NCBI RefSeq assembly: GCF_018139625.1
Contig: NZ_JAGSOH010000062.1
Span: forward strand, 1-42,961
Origin: Actinospica acidithermotolerans
GTDB lineage: Bacteria; Actinomycetota; Actinomycetes; Streptomycetales; Catenulisporaceae
Direction: 5' to 3'
Length of the DNA: 42,961 nucleotides
In this document: in pieces, positions 19,505 through 27,747 of the stretch
Position numbering within the stretch: position 1 is the first letter of the stretch
How the letters are laid out: each line of letters begins with the position of its first letter
The notes under the pieces: model-generated
Seen by the model: the letters and a program-made list of their open reading frames with translations, nothing else
What the model was told of the DNA's origin: nothing
Database searches by the model: none
Translations under genes and position numbers: made by a program

Positions 19505-19527
19505 GACCCCGTTGTATCTTCGGGGTC
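19505..19527 (+). promoter_or_regulatory. leaderless promoter of the prepilin peptidase gene with flanking dyad
   Basis: TATCTT (19515-19520) ends 7 nt before the ATG at 19528. It lies inside a perfect inverted repeat, GACCCC (19505-19510) and GGGGTC (19522-19527), which reaches the start codon. A repressor bound there would cover the -10 and start site; alternatively the dyad is a leuS terminator without a T-run. A short direct repeat TATACGCCG occurs at about 19464 and 19474. Confidence 0.55.
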
Positions 19528-20001
19528 ATGGAGTGGGTCGTCAGTCTTGTTTACGCGGGCTTCCTAGCCGGGACCGGGGCGCTCGCGGTCATCGACGTGC
19601 GCACCAGGCTGCTGCCGAACCGCATCGTGTACCCGCTCTTCGCCTTCGGCGTCGTCGGGCTGACGCTCGCCTCCTGGCTCGGCCACGAGTGGTGGCGCCT
19701 GATCGTGGCCGCGGCCGCGGCAGCGCTGTGCTTCGGGCTCTTCTGGCTGCTGTGGTTCTTCGGCGGCATGGGCTTCGGCGACGTGCGCCTGATCGGCGTG
19801 ATCGGCCTCTACCTCGGCTGGATCGGGATCTCGGCGGTCGAGGCCGGCGTGCTGCTGGGCACGCTGGTGGCCTCGGTCTACCACATCGGCAAGCTGCTGC
19901 TGGGCAAGGCCTCGCGCAAATCAGAGCTCGCCTTCGGCCCCTACCTGATCGGCGGGGCCTGGGCGGCGCTGGCGCTGGAGGCCGTGCTGCTGGCCAGGTA
20001 G
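19528..20001 (+). CDS. A24-type prepilin peptidase (TadV/CpaA-like)
   Basis: 157 aa, leaderless ATG. It is a polytopic membrane protein with the two catalytic aspartates of the family: D23 in VIDVRTRLLPNRIVY and D85 in GGMGFGDVRLIG. It lacks the N-terminal methyltransferase domain of PilD, as expected for Tad-type peptidases. It would cut the leader peptides of the Flp pilin and the TadE-like pseudopilins encoded downstream. It is separated from the pilus operon by two minus-strand genes, so it is transcribed on its own or from leuS read-through. Confidence 0.93.
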   Translation: MEWVVSLVYAGFLAGTGALAVIDVRTRLLPNRIVYPLFAFGVVGLTLASWLGHEWWRLIVAAAAAALCFGLFWLLWFFGGMGFGDVRLIGVIGLYLGWIGISAVEAGVLLGTLVASVYHIGKLLLGKASRKSELAFGPYLIGGAWAALALEAVLLAR

Positions 20002-20014
20002 GGCCGGCGGCACG

Positions 20015-21121
20015 TCAGCCGTTGTTGATGGTCTGTACTTCCTGGGCGGTGACGGCCTCGTCGGTCTCCGTCGTCGGCAGCGGCTGCGGCGACTGCCATT
20101 GACCGCCGTTCCAGGTCACCGTGATGAGCCATGAGGTGAGCACCTTGAGGTTGTAATTCTCCGGGTTCGTGAACGTCACCCCGCACGGCGGATCGCCTTT
20201 CGAGCCGGCGTACGGCGTACCGATCGTCCCGGTGGCCTGGTCCAAGGTGCAGCCGCTGTTGTAGAGCACCGAATCGGCGGGGTCGGTGCCGAGCGTGAAC
20301 GACTCCGCCTGGGCGTTGAGGTTCACGCAGATGGCCGGGTCCTCGGTGAGGCAGATGTCGTTGACGCTGAACGAGGTGTCGGCCGCGTTCGCCCACACCC
20401 ACGTCGGCAGGTTCACCGTCGACTTCGATCCCAGCGCCGGACTGGCCTGCACTTGGAGCTGGGGCAATTGGACCTTGCTTGCCACGTAGAGCGCCAACTG
20501 CTCGGCGGTCACGGTCGGAGCGTCGCCGGTCGTGGGCGCCGCTCCGCCGGTGGGCACCCAGTACCAGTCCTCGGGGAAGTGCTTGGTGTCGATGTCGGAG
20601 CACTGCTGCATCTGGGCCAGGGTGTCATCGTCGTTCCAGATCAGGCCCCACCACGTACCGGCCGGGCCCGCTCCGACGTTGTAGCTCTGCCACTTCGGGC
20701 CGTCCGTAGAGAGGTAGCCGGGCTTGAGCGGGGCGAGGCCGCCGTGCCCGTTGTCGCCGTTGACGTCGTACTCCTGCTGGAACGCCGAGTAGGTGAGCTG
20801 GGAAGAGCTCTGATCGAGCTGCCCGACGGTCGAGTAGAGCTCTTCGGGCGTGTACTCGGGCGCCCACCAGCACGCCGGCGGCGTCCAGCTCGTACCCCCG
20901 GTGATCGAGGAGCTGCCCGAGCCGCACAGGTGCTCGGTCTTGGTCAGCGAAGCCCACATGGTGACCTGGCTGCCGGAGACAGACCCACCGCCGCTGGTTC
21001 CGCCGCTCGACGTACCGCAGCCGGACCCGGAGTCCGCGAGCGCGGACGGAGCCGAGGCGAACACGGTGAACCAGCCCGACGCCAGCACGAGGCACGCCGC
21101 CAGCGCGGCGCGTCCCATCAT
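20015..21121 (-). CDS. exported protein of unknown function next to the Tad locus
   Basis: 368 aa. The ATG at 21121 overlaps the stop of the upstream lipoprotein gene (ATGATG), indicating coupled translation. A signal peptide (ALAACLVLASGWFTVFASA, cut near SALADSGSG) is followed by a Gly/Ser linker and a Trp- and Cys-containing extracellular domain: CWWAPEYTPEELYSTVGQL, WWGLIWNDDDTLAQM, EDWYWVPTGG, and a C-terminal beta-rich part ending in SWLITVTWNGGQWQ. Six or more cysteines could form disulfides. I do not recognise the family. It is probably an accessory surface factor of the pilus, a guess from location only. Confidence 0.8.
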   Translation of the reverse strand: MMGRAALAACLVLASGWFTVFASAPSALADSGSGCGTSSGGTSGGGSVSGSQVTMWASLTKTEHLCGSGSSSITGGTSWTPPACWWAPEYTPEELYSTVGQLDQSSSQLTYSAFQQEYDVNGDNGHGGLAPLKPGYLSTDGPKWQSYNVGAGPAGTWWGLIWNDDDTLAQMQQCSDIDTKHFPEDWYWVPTGGAAPTTGDAPTVTAEQLALYVASKVQLPQLQVQASPALGSKSTVNLPTWVWANAADTSFSVNDICLTEDPAICVNLNAQAESFTLGTDPADSVLYNSGCTLDQATGTIGTPYAGSKGDPPCGVTFTNPENYNLKVLTSWLITVTWNGGQWQSPQPLPTTETDEAVTAQEVQTINNG

Positions 21122-21777
21122 CCGTCCATGCACTGTTTCGCCCCGTTCTGGGTCAGAAGCGTGTACACCGCCCACAACTGCCCGGCACCCTTGACGAGCT
21201 GGCCCTCGCGCAAGGTGTGGTTGGCGGCGGCGCTCATGGTGTTCGGGATCCTCTTACCCGAGGAGAGGTTCCGGTAGGACAGGGCCGTCGAGTCCTCGCA
21301 GTACGAGAAAGTTGTCAGCCGGGACCCCGGCTTGCCGATGGTGAAGTCGTAGACCCGGTCGGCGCCGGTCACGCGTTCGTCCTGCTGTTTCCACCAGGCG
21401 AGTTCCGCGTTCTCGGTTTTCAGCGCGTCGCCCACGGTCAGCGACCGGTAATTCGCCTCGGCTGCCCCGCTCGAGCTCAGCGCTTCGATATAGGCCTTGT
21501 ACTGGTCGACGAGGATGGTCTGGATCTGCTCGGCGACGGCCGAACTCTGCGCGGAGGTCTGCACCTCGATGTCCAGGTCCGCCGGGATCTTGAACGTCAG
21601 GTTCAGCCCGGCGACCGCGGTGGAGGCGGCGGTGGCGCCGGCCGTGCTGTCCGTCGCCGACGCGGCCGCGCTGCCCGCCCCCGCGATTGCCCCGTTGTGC
21701 TGAACGGAACTAGAACAACTATTCAGAGATAGTGCGGCGAGCACTATCGCGAGGGCTGCGATGGAACGCGGGCGCAC
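21118..21777 (-). CDS. lipoprotein of unknown function, coupled to the downstream exported protein
   Basis: 219 aa from a GTG with an AGGGGGAAC ribosome binding site. The signal peptide (IAALAIVLAALSLNSC) has a lipobox LNSC; a Ser/Ala/Thr linker follows, then a domain of about 150 residues (LTFKIPADLDIEVQTSAQ, QIQTILVDQYKAYIEALSSS, LAWWKQQDERVTGADRVYDF) resembling the small alpha/beta cone folds of SnoaL-like lipoproteins, although I cannot assign a family. Divergent from the Tad operon across 290 bp and overlapping the next gene by 4 bp, so the two products likely act together on the cell surface. Confidence 0.8.
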   Translation of the reverse strand: MRPRSIAALAIVLAALSLNSCSSSVQHNGAIAGAGSAAASATDSTAGATAASTAVAGLNLTFKIPADLDIEVQTSAQSSAVAEQIQTILVDQYKAYIEALSSSGAAEANYRSLTVGDALKTENAELAWWKQQDERVTGADRVYDFTIGKPGSRLTTFSYCEDSTALSYRNLSSGKRIPNTMSAAANHTLREGQLVKGAGQLWAVYTLLTQNGAKQCMDG

Positions 21778-22000
21778 GGTTCCCCCTGCGGTGGTCTCCG
21801 ACTCTCACCGGAAGACGCTGTTCGGCACTATTCGACAACTGAGCCGACCCGGATCGTACCCGCGTCGGCGCCCGTTCGGTACCCGGTGGGGCGGTATTCG
21901 AACCGGTGCGCTGATAACGATCCGGATTTCCTTGTTCACACCATCGTTCACGCAGCACGCGACAGTTCAGGTGTTCCCTGTAGTTCGGCTTCCGGGTCTG

Positions 22001-22028
22001 TTGAGTTTCGCCTCCGTGCCGCTACTAT
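22001..22028 (+). promoter_or_regulatory. promoter of the Tad pilus operon
   Basis: TTGAGT (22001-22006), a 16-bp spacer and TACTAT (22023-22028) give a good sigma-70-type promoter, with a predicted start near 22035 and a leader of about 33 nt to the cpaB-like GTG. It is the best match in the 290-bp divergent intergenic region (21778-22067), which otherwise holds no gene. Confidence 0.65.
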
Positions 22029-22067
22029 CGGGAGCCAGTCGGCCACTTTCGGGGGTTGGGAAAAACG

Positions 22068-22841
22068 GTGAGCAGCAACACAGAGAACAGCGTCGCCGGG
22101 ATGACCGGATGGAAGCCCTCTGGCTCGCCGTCGCCCAACCGCAACGCGGTACCGGTCGGCGCGCCCGGCGGGCCGGTGCGTCCGCCCACGGCCGCCCGGG
22201 AGCGCAAGCCCGCGCTGGCCGCGCTCGCGCTGCTGCTGATCGCCGTGGGCGTGCTGGCCTCGGTCTACCTGCAGATGCAGGCGGGCAACCGAGTGGGGGT
22301 GATCGAGCTGACGCAGCGGGTGCCGCAGGGCCAGCAGATCACCGCCGGCGAGATCACCGAGGTCATGGTCGCCCAGGACGGCAACGTCAACTACGTGACC
22401 TGGGCGCAGCGCGACCTGCTCTCGAAGTACACGACGCAGACCGACCTGGTCTCCGGCACGATCCTGATCGGCCAGATGCTGACCACCGCGCCCGCGGCCG
22501 ACGGTTCGACCTCGACCATCGCCGTCACGCTGAAAGCCGGGCAGTATCCGCCGACCATCGAGGCCGGCGACACGGTCAACGCGTACTACGTCGGCCCGGC
22601 GCAGAGCACGTCGACGTCCACCGGCTCGGGCAGCTCGTCGAGCAGTAACAACGACGTCTCGACCCTGCTGGCCGGCGGTGTGAAGGTCGTTGAGCTGCCG
22701 CAGAGCAGCGGGGGCTCGCTCGGCTCGGCGGCCTCCTCCAGCAACGTGTTCGCCGTCACCGTGGACAAATCCGTCGTCAGTGCCCTGCTGACCGCCTCGG
22801 CCGAGGGCGACCTGGTCTTCACCAGCGGCGCGGGCAGCTAG
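22068..22841 (+). CDS. CpaB/RcpC-like SAF-domain pilus assembly protein
   Basis: 257 aa from a GTG with a G-rich upstream stretch. Cytoplasmic Pro-rich N-terminus, one membrane helix (LAALALLLIAVGVLASVYL, about residues 50-68), then a SAF-like domain: VGVIELTQRVPQGQQITAGE and a second beta region IAVTLKAGQYPPTIEAGDTV. Ser-rich loops interrupt the C-terminal part. This is the usual CpaB/FlgA-like arrangement; in Tad systems the protein sits at the outer face of the membrane with the pilus base. First gene of the operon; the next starts 10 bp later. Confidence 0.84.
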   Translation: MSSNTENSVAGMTGWKPSGSPSPNRNAVPVGAPGGPVRPPTAARERKPALAALALLLIAVGVLASVYLQMQAGNRVGVIELTQRVPQGQQITAGEITEVMVAQDGNVNYVTWAQRDLLSKYTTQTDLVSGTILIGQMLTTAPAADGSTSTIAVTLKAGQYPPTIEAGDTVNAYYVGPAQSTSTSTGSGSSSSSNNDVSTLLAGGVKVVELPQSSGGSLGSAASSSNVFAVTVDKSVVSALLTASAEGDLVFTSGAGS

Positions 22842-22851
22842 GCAACGGATC

Positions 22852-23940
22852 ATGGCACTGATAGCACTCGCGGCCGACAAGGGCTCGCCCGGCGTCACGA
22901 CGTCGGCGGTGGCATTGGCCGCGGTCTGGCCCCGGCGCGCGCTCTACGCGGAGTGCGATCCGCACGGCGGCGACCTCGTCTACCGCATGGCCGCCGAGCA
23001 CGGCGGCCCGCTCGACCCGAACCGCGGCCTCGTCTCGCTCGCCGTCGAGGCGCGCCGCGGGTTCGACGCGGCCGTCCTGCCGCGGCACACGCAGCGGCTG
23101 CACGGCGGCCTGGAAATCATGGTGGGCCTGGGCAACGCGGACCAGGTACACGGCATGGCCGGGCTGTGGACGCCGCTCGGCCGCGCCTTCGACCGGTACG
23201 CCGAACTGCCCTACGGCGCCGACGTCATCGCGGACTGCGGACGCGTCGGCCCCGACTCGCCGACCGTCGAACTGCTCGCGCAATCGGCCCTCGTGCTGTT
23301 GATCGCGCGCACCGAGGCGGAGAACATCGCGCACGTCAGAGACCGCGCCAACAGCCTCTCCGCGCGGCTGCACGCGACTCAGGGCACGTCCGTCTCCATC
23401 GCCCGGCCGCCGATCGGCATCGTGCTGATCACGCCGCCGGGCAAGGCGCGCCAGGTCGCCAAGCAGGTCGGCGACCTGCTCGCCTCGACCACCGCCGGCG
23501 CCGAGGTGCTCGGCGTCATCGCGCAGGACCCGGCGGGCGCCGACGCGCTCAGCGGGCGCTCGCGGGCGCGCGTGGACAAGGCGATGCTGACCCGGTCGGC
23601 GCGCGAGCTGGCCGCGAACCTGAGCCACCGCTACGGCCTGAACCGGCCGGCGGACCGGGCCGCCTACGTCTCGCCGATGGCCGAGACCCAGGCCGTGCCG
23701 ATCGCGCCGAGCGCGGTGCACCCGGCCGGGACCGGCGAGATACCCGTGATGCCGCCGAACCTGACGAGCGTCCCGCATCCGAACCCGTACGTGCAGCAGC
23801 CGCAACCCGCGCAGTATCCGCAGCAGCCGCAATCCGCGCAGTATCCGCAGCAGCCGCAATCCGCGCAGTACCCGCAGCAGCCGCAATCCGCGCAGTACCC
23901 GCAGCATCCTCATCCGCCGACGGTGAGCGGGGTGGCCTGA
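22852..23940 (+). CDS. TadZ/CpaE-like MinD-family protein with degenerate P-loop
   Basis: 362 aa. The N-terminus (IALAADKGSPGVTTSAVALA) aligns with the deviant Walker A of MinD/ParA proteins (KGGVGKTT), but the second lysine is Val (position 15), although K10 is kept. The Walker B-like stretch is YGADVIADCGRVGPDSP. TadZ proteins localise the Tad machine at the membrane, and several are weak or inactive ATPases. The C-terminal 90 residues are Pro/Gln-rich and include four copies of a 9-residue repeat. One base separates its stop from the next gene. Confidence 0.82.
   Translation: MALIALAADKGSPGVTTSAVALAAVWPRRALYAECDPHGGDLVYRMAAEHGGPLDPNRGLVSLAVEARRGFDAAVLPRHTQRLHGGLEIMVGLGNADQVHGMAGLWTPLGRAFDRYAELPYGADVIADCGRVGPDSPTVELLAQSALVLLIARTEAENIAHVRDRANSLSARLHATQGTSVSIARPPIGIVLITPPGKARQVAKQVGDLLASTTAGAEVLGVIAQDPAGADALSGRSRARVDKAMLTRSARELAANLSHRYGLNRPADRAAYVSPMAETQAVPIAPSAVHPAGTGEIPVMPPNLTSVPHPNPYVQQPQPAQYPQQPQSAQYPQQPQSAQYPQQPQSAQYPQHPHPPTVSGVA
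23794..23901 (+). repeat. 4 x 27-bp tandem repeat in the tadZ-like gene
   Basis: Four nearly identical 27-bp units in frame encode QQPQ(P/S)AQYP. Units 2-4 differ only at the TAT/TAC codon, and a partial fifth follows. High identity suggests recent expansion and possible length variation between strains. Confidence 0.92.
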
Positions 23941-23941
23941 G

Positions 23942-25240
23942 ATGGACCACGCACTCGTCAAGCGGCTGAGGCAGGAGGTGGGCGACCGGGTCGCGGAGCA
24001 GCGCCGCGTCGACCAGCTCAGCGGCCTGCCGGCGATGACCCCCCAGGACGAGCGGCAGTTCGCCCGCGCCGTGATCGGCCAGGTGCTCTCGGAGCACGCG
24101 CACACCGAGATGACCTCGGGCCGGCGCCCGCCGAGCGCCGAAGAGGAGGAGGCGCTGGCCGGCGGCATCCACGCCGCGCTGTTCGGCGTCGGCCGGCTGC
24201 AGCCGCTGCTGGACGACCCGGAGATCGAGAACATCGACGTCAACGGCTGCGACCGGGTCTTCGTGCAGTACTCGGACGGCCGCGAGGCGATGGCCGAGCC
24301 GATCGCCGAGACCGACGAGGAGATGGTCGAGCTCATCCAGGTGCTCGGCGCCTACTCCGGACTGAGCTCGCGGCCCTTCGACTCGGCGAACCCGCAGCTG
24401 GACCTGCGGCTGCCGGACGGCTCGCGGCTGAGCGCCGTGATGGACGTGACCCGGCGCCCGGCCCTCTCGATCCGCCGCGCCCGGATGGGCAAGGTCTTCC
24501 TGAGCGACCTGGTCGGCAACGGGACGCTGCTGGCCGAGCTCGGCTCGTTCCTCTCGGCCGCCGTGCTGGCCCGCAAGAACATCATGATCGCGGGCTCGAC
24601 GAACGCCGGGAAGACGACGCTGCTGCGCGCGCTGGCCAACGAGATCCCGCCGCACGAGCGCCTGGTCACCGTCGAGCGCGCCCTCGAACTCGGCCTCGAG
24701 CAGTTCCCCGAGCTGCATCCGAACGTGGTGGCGATGGAGGAGCGGCTGCCGAACTCGGAGGGGCTCGGCGCGATCTCGATGGCCGAGCTCGTCCGCCGCT
24801 CGCTGCGGATGAACCCCAGCCGGGTCATCGTCGGCGAGGTCCTCGGCGACGAGATCGTCACCATGCTCAACGCGATGTCGCAGGGCAACGACGGCTCGCT
24901 CTCCACGATCCACGCGAACTCCTCGCTCGAGGTGTTCAACCGCATCGGGACGTACGCGCTGCAGGCGCAGGAGCGGCTGCCGGTCGAGGCCAGCCACATG
25001 CTGATCGCGGGCGCGGTCAACTTCGTGGTCTTCCTCGAACGGCGCAACGACTACCACCGCGGCGGCACGATGCGCCGCCTGGTGACCTCGGTCCGCGAGG
25101 TGAACGGCGTGGACGGCCGGGTGCTGTCCTCCGAGGTGTTCGCGGCGGGGCCGGACGGGCGCGCGATGCCGCGCTCGCCGATCAGCTGCATCGACGAGCT
25201 GATCGCGTACGGCTACCAGCCGACGGGGGTGTGGAGGTGA
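23942..25240 (+). CDS. cpaF: CpaF/TadA-type secretion ATPase of the Tad pilus
   Basis: 432 aa. A helical N-terminal domain (NIDVNGCDRVFVQYSDG) is followed by the GspE/VirB11-type ATPase core: Walker A GSTNAGKTT with K224, LVTVERALELGLEQFPELHP, Asp/Glu box EGLGAISMAELVRRSLRMNP, VIVGEVLGDE (Walker B), and the His box GSLSTIHANSS. It powers pilus assembly, and in bifunctional Tad systems also retraction, as a cytosolic hexamer on the TadB/TadC platform. It is followed within 8 bp by tadB. Confidence 0.96.
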   Translation: MDHALVKRLRQEVGDRVAEQRRVDQLSGLPAMTPQDERQFARAVIGQVLSEHAHTEMTSGRRPPSAEEEEALAGGIHAALFGVGRLQPLLDDPEIENIDVNGCDRVFVQYSDGREAMAEPIAETDEEMVELIQVLGAYSGLSSRPFDSANPQLDLRLPDGSRLSAVMDVTRRPALSIRRARMGKVFLSDLVGNGTLLAELGSFLSAAVLARKNIMIAGSTNAGKTTLLRALANEIPPHERLVTVERALELGLEQFPELHPNVVAMEERLPNSEGLGAISMAELVRRSLRMNPSRVIVGEVLGDEIVTMLNAMSQGNDGSLSTIHANSSLEVFNRIGTYALQAQERLPVEASHMLIAGAVNFVVFLERRNDYHRGGTMRRLVTSVREVNGVDGRVLSSEVFAAGPDGRAMPRSPISCIDELIAYGYQPTGVWR

Positions 25241-25247
25241 TGGCGCG

Positions 25248-26114
25248 GTGAATCCGCAGGAGCTCTTCCAGGTGCCGACGCTCGAGGCGCTGCTCGCCGG
25301 CGTCTGCGGCGGAGGCGGCCTGGCGCTGCTGATCGCGTCGCTGATCGGCTTCAAGCCGAAGGAGCCCTCGCTCCGGCAGGCGCAGGCGGGCGAATGGCTG
25401 CGAAAGGCTGGCCAGCGGCTGGCCATCGCGATCCTCGTCGCCGTCGTCGTCGGCCTGATCACCGGCTGGCCGGTGGCCGGCGTCGGCGTGGCGGTCCTCG
25501 TGTTCTTCTGGAGCCAGCTGTTCGGCGGCCTCTCGCACGAGCGGCTGGGTATGCAGCGCGTCGAGGCCCTCGCGATGTGGACCGAGTCGCTGCGCGACAC
25601 GATCGCGGGCGCGGTCGGCCTGGAGCAGGCGATCCCCGCCTCGGCGCGCACCGCCGGCCCGCTGCTGCGGCCGCACCTGGACGCGCTGATGGACCGGCTG
25701 CGCGGCCGCATGCCGCTCTCCGAGGCGCTGCACCTGCTCGCGGACGACATCGACGACCCGAGCGCGGACATCATCATCGCCGCGCTGATCCTCAACTCGC
25801 GGCTGCGCGGTCCCGGCCTGCGCGAGGTGCTCGGCGCACTCGCCAAGTCGGCCCGCGAGGAGGTCGACATGCGCAACCGCGTGATGGCCCAGCGCGCCGG
25901 CATGCGGCGTGCCGTGCAGATCATCGTGGTCGCGGTCACCGTCGTCGTGGTCGGTATGGCGGTGCTCGACCGCAAGTACGTCGCGCCGTACGGCACGCCG
26001 GTCGGCCAGCTCGTGCTCGCCCTCGTGATGCTGCTGTTCGCCGGCGGATTCTTCTGGCTGCGCAAGCTCTCCGAGGTCAAGACGCCCGAGCGCTTCCTCA
26101 TGCGGGTGCGGTGA
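25248..26114 (+). CDS. tadB: TadB-like inner-membrane platform protein
   Basis: 288 aa from a GTG with GGAGGTGA overlapping the cpaF stop. Two N-terminal helices, a cytoplasmic T2SSF domain (LRDTIAGAVGLEQAIPASA, MPLSEALHLLADDIDDPSAD, LRGPGLREVLGALAKSAREE) and two C-terminal helices, the standard TadB topology. With TadC it forms the membrane platform driven by CpaF. Confidence 0.92.
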   Translation: MNPQELFQVPTLEALLAGVCGGGGLALLIASLIGFKPKEPSLRQAQAGEWLRKAGQRLAIAILVAVVVGLITGWPVAGVGVAVLVFFWSQLFGGLSHERLGMQRVEALAMWTESLRDTIAGAVGLEQAIPASARTAGPLLRPHLDALMDRLRGRMPLSEALHLLADDIDDPSADIIIAALILNSRLRGPGLREVLGALAKSAREEVDMRNRVMAQRAGMRRAVQIIVVAVTVVVVGMAVLDRKYVAPYGTPVGQLVLALVMLLFAGGFFWLRKLSEVKTPERFLMRVR

Positions 26115-26121
26115 GGCCGGG

Positions 26122-27024
26122 ATGCTGCTCGAATACGTACTCCTCGGCGCCGTCGTCGGCCTCGGCGTCTACCTGCTGATCCGTGCCCTGATACCGGCCA
26201 GGCGCAGCGCGACCGCGACCGTGGCGCAGATCGACGCGCTGCGCGAGCTCGGCCCGTACTCGGCCGAGGCCGGCGGCGGCAGGTCGTCCTTCAAGGAGAA
26301 CGTCGGCCGCCGGATGGCCGAGTTCTACGTCCGGCAGGGCTGGCAGCAGCGCTCGCTGCGCGCCGACCTCGCGATCCTGGACCGCGGCTGGGAGTCGTTC
26401 CTGACCACGAAGATCGGGCTGGCCGCCTACGGCTTCGTCTTCGTGCCGCTGCTCTACGCGATGCTCTGGGTCCTCGGCGCGCACCTGAGCTTCCTGGTGC
26501 CGCTCTGGCTCACGCTGATCGTCGCGGCCGGGTTCTTCGTGCTGCCCGACCTCGAGGTGCGGCAGAAGGCGCGGGAGCGGCGCGAGGACTTCCGGCGCGT
26601 CGTCTCCGCCTACCTGGACCTGGTCGCCATGAACCTCGCCGGCGGCCGTGGCCTGCCGGAGGCGCTGATGGCGGCCGCGGAGATCAGCGACGGCTGGGCC
26701 GTGCGCCGGATCCGCAACACGCTCTCCGACGCCCGCCTGTCCGGCCAGACCCAGTGGGCCGCGCTCGCGTCCCTCGGCCAGGCCGTCGGCGTCGAGGAGC
26801 TCGTCGACCTCGGCAGCGCGCTCGCGCTGACCGCCGACGACGGCGCGAAGATCCGCACCTCGCTCGCCTCGCGCGCGGAGACCATGCGCCGCCGCGAGCT
26901 GTCCGAGATCGAGGGCAAGGCGGGCCAGAAGTCCCAGTCCATGCTCGTGGCGCAGGTCCTGCTCTGCGCCGGTTTCCTGGTGTTCCTCATCTATCCGGCG
27001 ATCACCCAGATCGCCGCCATCTGA
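26122..27024 (+). CDS. tadC: TadC-like inner-membrane platform protein
   Basis: 300 aa, 7 bp after tadB. One N-terminal helix, a central helical pair (YGFVFVPLLYAMLWVLGA, LWLTLIVAAGFFVLPDL), a T2SSF domain (YLDLVAMNLAGGRGLPEAL, VEELVDLGSALALTADDGAK, RRRELSEIEGKAGQKSQSM) and a C-terminal helix. Paired with TadB. Confidence 0.92.
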   Translation: MLLEYVLLGAVVGLGVYLLIRALIPARRSATATVAQIDALRELGPYSAEAGGGRSSFKENVGRRMAEFYVRQGWQQRSLRADLAILDRGWESFLTTKIGLAAYGFVFVPLLYAMLWVLGAHLSFLVPLWLTLIVAAGFFVLPDLEVRQKARERREDFRRVVSAYLDLVAMNLAGGRGLPEALMAAAEISDGWAVRRIRNTLSDARLSGQTQWAALASLGQAVGVEELVDLGSALALTADDGAKIRTSLASRAETMRRRELSEIEGKAGQKSQSMLVAQVLLCAGFLVFLIYPAITQIAAI

Positions 27025-27039
27025 GCAAGGGGTCTGACG

Positions 27040-27291
27040 ATGTTCGGTTACTCGCCCTTCGCGTCGGCGGTGGACTTCCTCCGGACGACGCTCTCGGCCC
27101 GGCTCGCTGCGGCCCGCTCCCGCGACCCGGAGGAGGGCGCCTCCGTCGTGGAGTGGGTGGTCATCACGACGATCGTGGTCGTACTCGCCGTCACCATCGG
27201 CGTGATCATCACCAACGCGCTGAACCAGAAGGCCACCACGATCCAGAACTGCATCAACTCGGCCGGCGGCACCAGCGGCTGCGGCAACTAG
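27040..27291 (+). CDS. flp: Flp-type prepilin, likely major pilin
   Basis: 83 aa. A long 33-residue leader ends EEG, then ASVVEWVVITTIVVVLAV: cleavage after G33 gives Glu at +5, the class III (Flp/type IVb) signature, and a hydrophobic assembly helix. The mature pilin is about 50 residues. Two cysteines near the C-terminus (NCINSAGGTSGC) could close a loop, unusual for such a small pilin. The leader is longer than in many Flp pilins. Expected substrate of the prepilin peptidase at 19528-20001. Confidence 0.88.
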   Translation: MFGYSPFASAVDFLRTTLSARLAAARSRDPEEGASVVEWVVITTIVVVLAVTIGVIITNALNQKATTIQNCINSAGGTSGCGN

Positions 27292-27303
27292 GCGGCCGCG
27301 GAC

Positions 27304-27747
27304 ATGAGGCGGCGGCAGCGGGACAAGGAGTCCGGGGCCACGGCGATCGAGTTCGTCGTGTTCACCCCGCTCCTTTTCCTGCTCATGTTCGGTTCGGTGC
27401 AGATCGGCCTGGCCCTGTTCGCGCGGCACGTCGCGGTCTCGGCCGCGCAGGAGGGCGCGCGCGAGGCCCGGGAGACGGCCGTGAGCACGACGACGAACTG
27501 GCAGACCGCCTCGACGTCCGCGGCGACGAACTGGGTGACGCAGCTGCTCGGCACGATGGTCCAGGGCACGCCGACCGCGCAGCCCCTCGAACCGGTGCCG
27601 CTCGGCAACGCGTACCCCGAGGTCGGGGTGAGCGTGCAGTTCGACGTCGTCTCGGTCGTGCCCGGCTGGACGTTCTCGGTGAGTTCGAGCAGCGTCGGCC
27701 CGGTCGAGTGCTTCTACCAGACCGACGGGCACTGCAATGGCTACTAG
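27304..27747 (+). CDS. TadE-like pseudopilin (minor pilin)
   Basis: 147 aa. An 11-residue basic leader ends SG, then ATAIEFVVFTPLLFLLMFG with Glu at +5, a processed TadE-type N-terminus. The extracellular part is Thr/Ser-rich and ends with two cysteines. TadE-like proteins prime or cap the Flp pilus. It overlaps the start of the next gene by 11 bp, indicating coupling. Confidence 0.9.
   Translation: MRRRQRDKESGATAIEFVVFTPLLFLLMFGSVQIGLALFARHVAVSAAQEGAREARETAVSTTTNWQTASTSAATNWVTQLLGTMVQGTPTAQPLEPVPLGNAYPEVGVSVQFDVVSVVPGWTFSVSSSSVGPVECFYQTDGHCNGY

Noticed and set aside
21880-21915. GGTTCGAATACCG on the minus strand, like a tRNA T arm
   Set aside because: The T loop has one base too many and no acceptor, D or anticodon arm can be folded around it.
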